This document shows, in pieces, positions 41,750-42,409 of a DNA stretch of 42,409 nt. The notes below the pieces were generated by a model. The model made no database searches. It saw only the letters and a list, made by a program, of their open reading frames with translations, and was not told the DNA's origin. The position numbers were made by a program, and so were the translations under genes. This DNA comes from an uncultured Lachnospiraceae bacterium (GTDB taxonomy: Bacteria; Bacillota; Clostridia; Lachnospirales; Lachnospiraceae), in contig CANRJF010000014.1 in assembly GCA_947630855.1 (NCBI GenBank), forward strand, positions 1 to 42,409, written 5' to 3'. Every line of letters starts with the position of its first letter. Positions within the stretch are counted from its first letter, which is position 1.

Positions 41750-42409
41750 TGACATGTGCGGCGACGCCAATAGCAGGAAGAAAGTACAGATTCTTATGTC
41801 AACCTACAACGGGGAGGAATATATCAGACAGCAGTTAGATTCCATCCTTGCCCAGAGTTATCCTGACGTGGATATTCTGATTCGGGATGACGGCTCTACG
41901 GACGATACCTTTGTGATTTTAAAGGAGTATGAAGAGACACATTCCAATATCAAAGCCTACCAGGGAGACAATATGGGTGTGAACAAAAGCTTTTTTGAGT
42001 TACTGAAAAAAAGCCAGGGGGATTACATAGGGTTATGCGACCAGGATGACTACTGGCTTCCTGAAAAAATAGAAAAGGCAGTGGAGCAGTTAGAGCGCAT
42101 AAAAGGCCCGGCACTGTACTTTAGCGCAAAAACCCTGGTGGATGAAAATCTGGAAAAGTTAGAGAAACAGCAGAATCCCCATTTGCGCCCGGGATTTGGC
42201 AATGCGGTTATCGAGGGTATCTGTTCCGGGTGTACATCCCTTATGAACCGGGAACTGGTAAGCATTATAAAAGACCGGCTTCCGGAAGATGTGATTCACC
42301 ATGACTGGTGGTGCTATCTGGTGGCATCCTATTTAGGCAGCATGTACTATGATGAAAATTCTTATATTTATTACCAATACTTCCTATTTTATCTATCTAC
42401 ACACCTTTT
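41742..42409 (+). CDS. Family 2 glycosyltransferase (rhamnosyltransferase-like), cut by the window end
   Basis: At least 222 aa from ATG 41742, with GGAGG 11 bases upstream. GT2 motifs VQILMSTYNGEEYIRQQLDSIL, IRDDGSTDDT, YIGLCDQDDYWLPEKI (DxD) and HDWWCYLVA. Pattern of rhamnan/dTDP-rhamnosyl transferases of cell-wall polysaccharide clusters. Close to the window end the sequence reads SYIYYQYFLFYLSTHL, whereas relatives continue as Y-R-Q-H around a conserved Asn-Val. It could be a diverged C-terminus or a junction. The true end is outside the window. Confidence 0.85.
   Translation, partial: MNSDMCGDANSRKKVQILMSTYNGEEYIRQQLDSILAQSYPDVDILIRDDGSTDDTFVILKEYEETHSNIKAYQGDNMGVNKSFFELLKKSQGDYIGLCDQDDYWLPEKIEKAVEQLERIKGPALYFSAKTLVDENLEKLEKQQNPHLRPGFGNAVIEGICSGCTSLMNRELVSIIKDRLPEDVIHHDWWCYLVASYLGSMYYDENSYIYYQYFLFYLSTHL

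Overview
The window looks like chromosome of a motile, gut-type anaerobic Clostridia/Lachnospiraceae bacterium. This is inferred from gene content and order (mbl followed by two FlgG-type rod/hook genes, comFC followed by yvyF, cdaA-cdaR-glmM), strong AGGAGG-type ribosome sites, moderate GC in the core genes, and a reductase-terminated NRPS of the kind known from gut Clostridia. No rRNA, tRNA, CRISPR array, transposase or integrase was recognised.

Region 1 (1-7300, + strand) is the 3' part of a nonribosomal peptide locus. It holds the end of one module, a complete C-A-T module and a terminal thioester reductase, followed by a stand-alone acyl-AMP ligase and an acyl carrier protein. This fits a short, N-acylated peptide released as an aldehyde. 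The NRPS frame is cut by an in-frame TAG inside the A8 motif of its last A domain. The substrate-binding core of that same domain is extremely AT-rich compared with both flanks, as if swapped in. The locus ends with a truncated DUF4143-type remnant and a terminator-like hairpin.

Region 2 (about 7385-17060) begins with a padR regulator. An AT-rich block follows, with genes almost entirely on the minus strand: a membrane protein, an MFS transporter, a zinc-ribbon protein, an AbiL-like RloA/RloB defence pair, two copies of a small DUF6061-like gene (one with a nonsense codon), a GNAT acetyltransferase, a CD3324-like HTH protein and a P-loop-kinase/GNAT fusion. The MFS gene is preceded by a leader peptide and a four-segment RNA leader laid out like the erm-type translational attenuators. 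This is the strongest regulatory finding in the window. The same promoter with an embedded 20-bp palindrome lies upstream of padR and, 9.6 kb away, upstream of the traX-carboxylesterase pair, suggesting one PadR regulon.

Region 3 (17060-20800, + strand) holds a TraX-family membrane protein, a type B carboxylesterase, a MarR regulator, a RelE/ParE-type toxin-antitoxin pair and a small ORF split by an in-frame TAA.

Region 4 (20850-42409, + strand) is core chromosome. It contains uvrB (with an SOS-box-like site) and uvrA, mbl, a sigma-D-like promoter followed by flhO/flhP-type flagellar genes and a rod-binding protein, recD2, comFC, yvyF, and two membrane proteins of unknown function leading into cdaA, cdaR and glmM. 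These are followed by an HPr-like protein and the start of a cell-surface polysaccharide cluster (DUF2142, two GT2 glycosyltransferases, DUF2304). The last GT2 runs off the window and its final residues do not look like the family.
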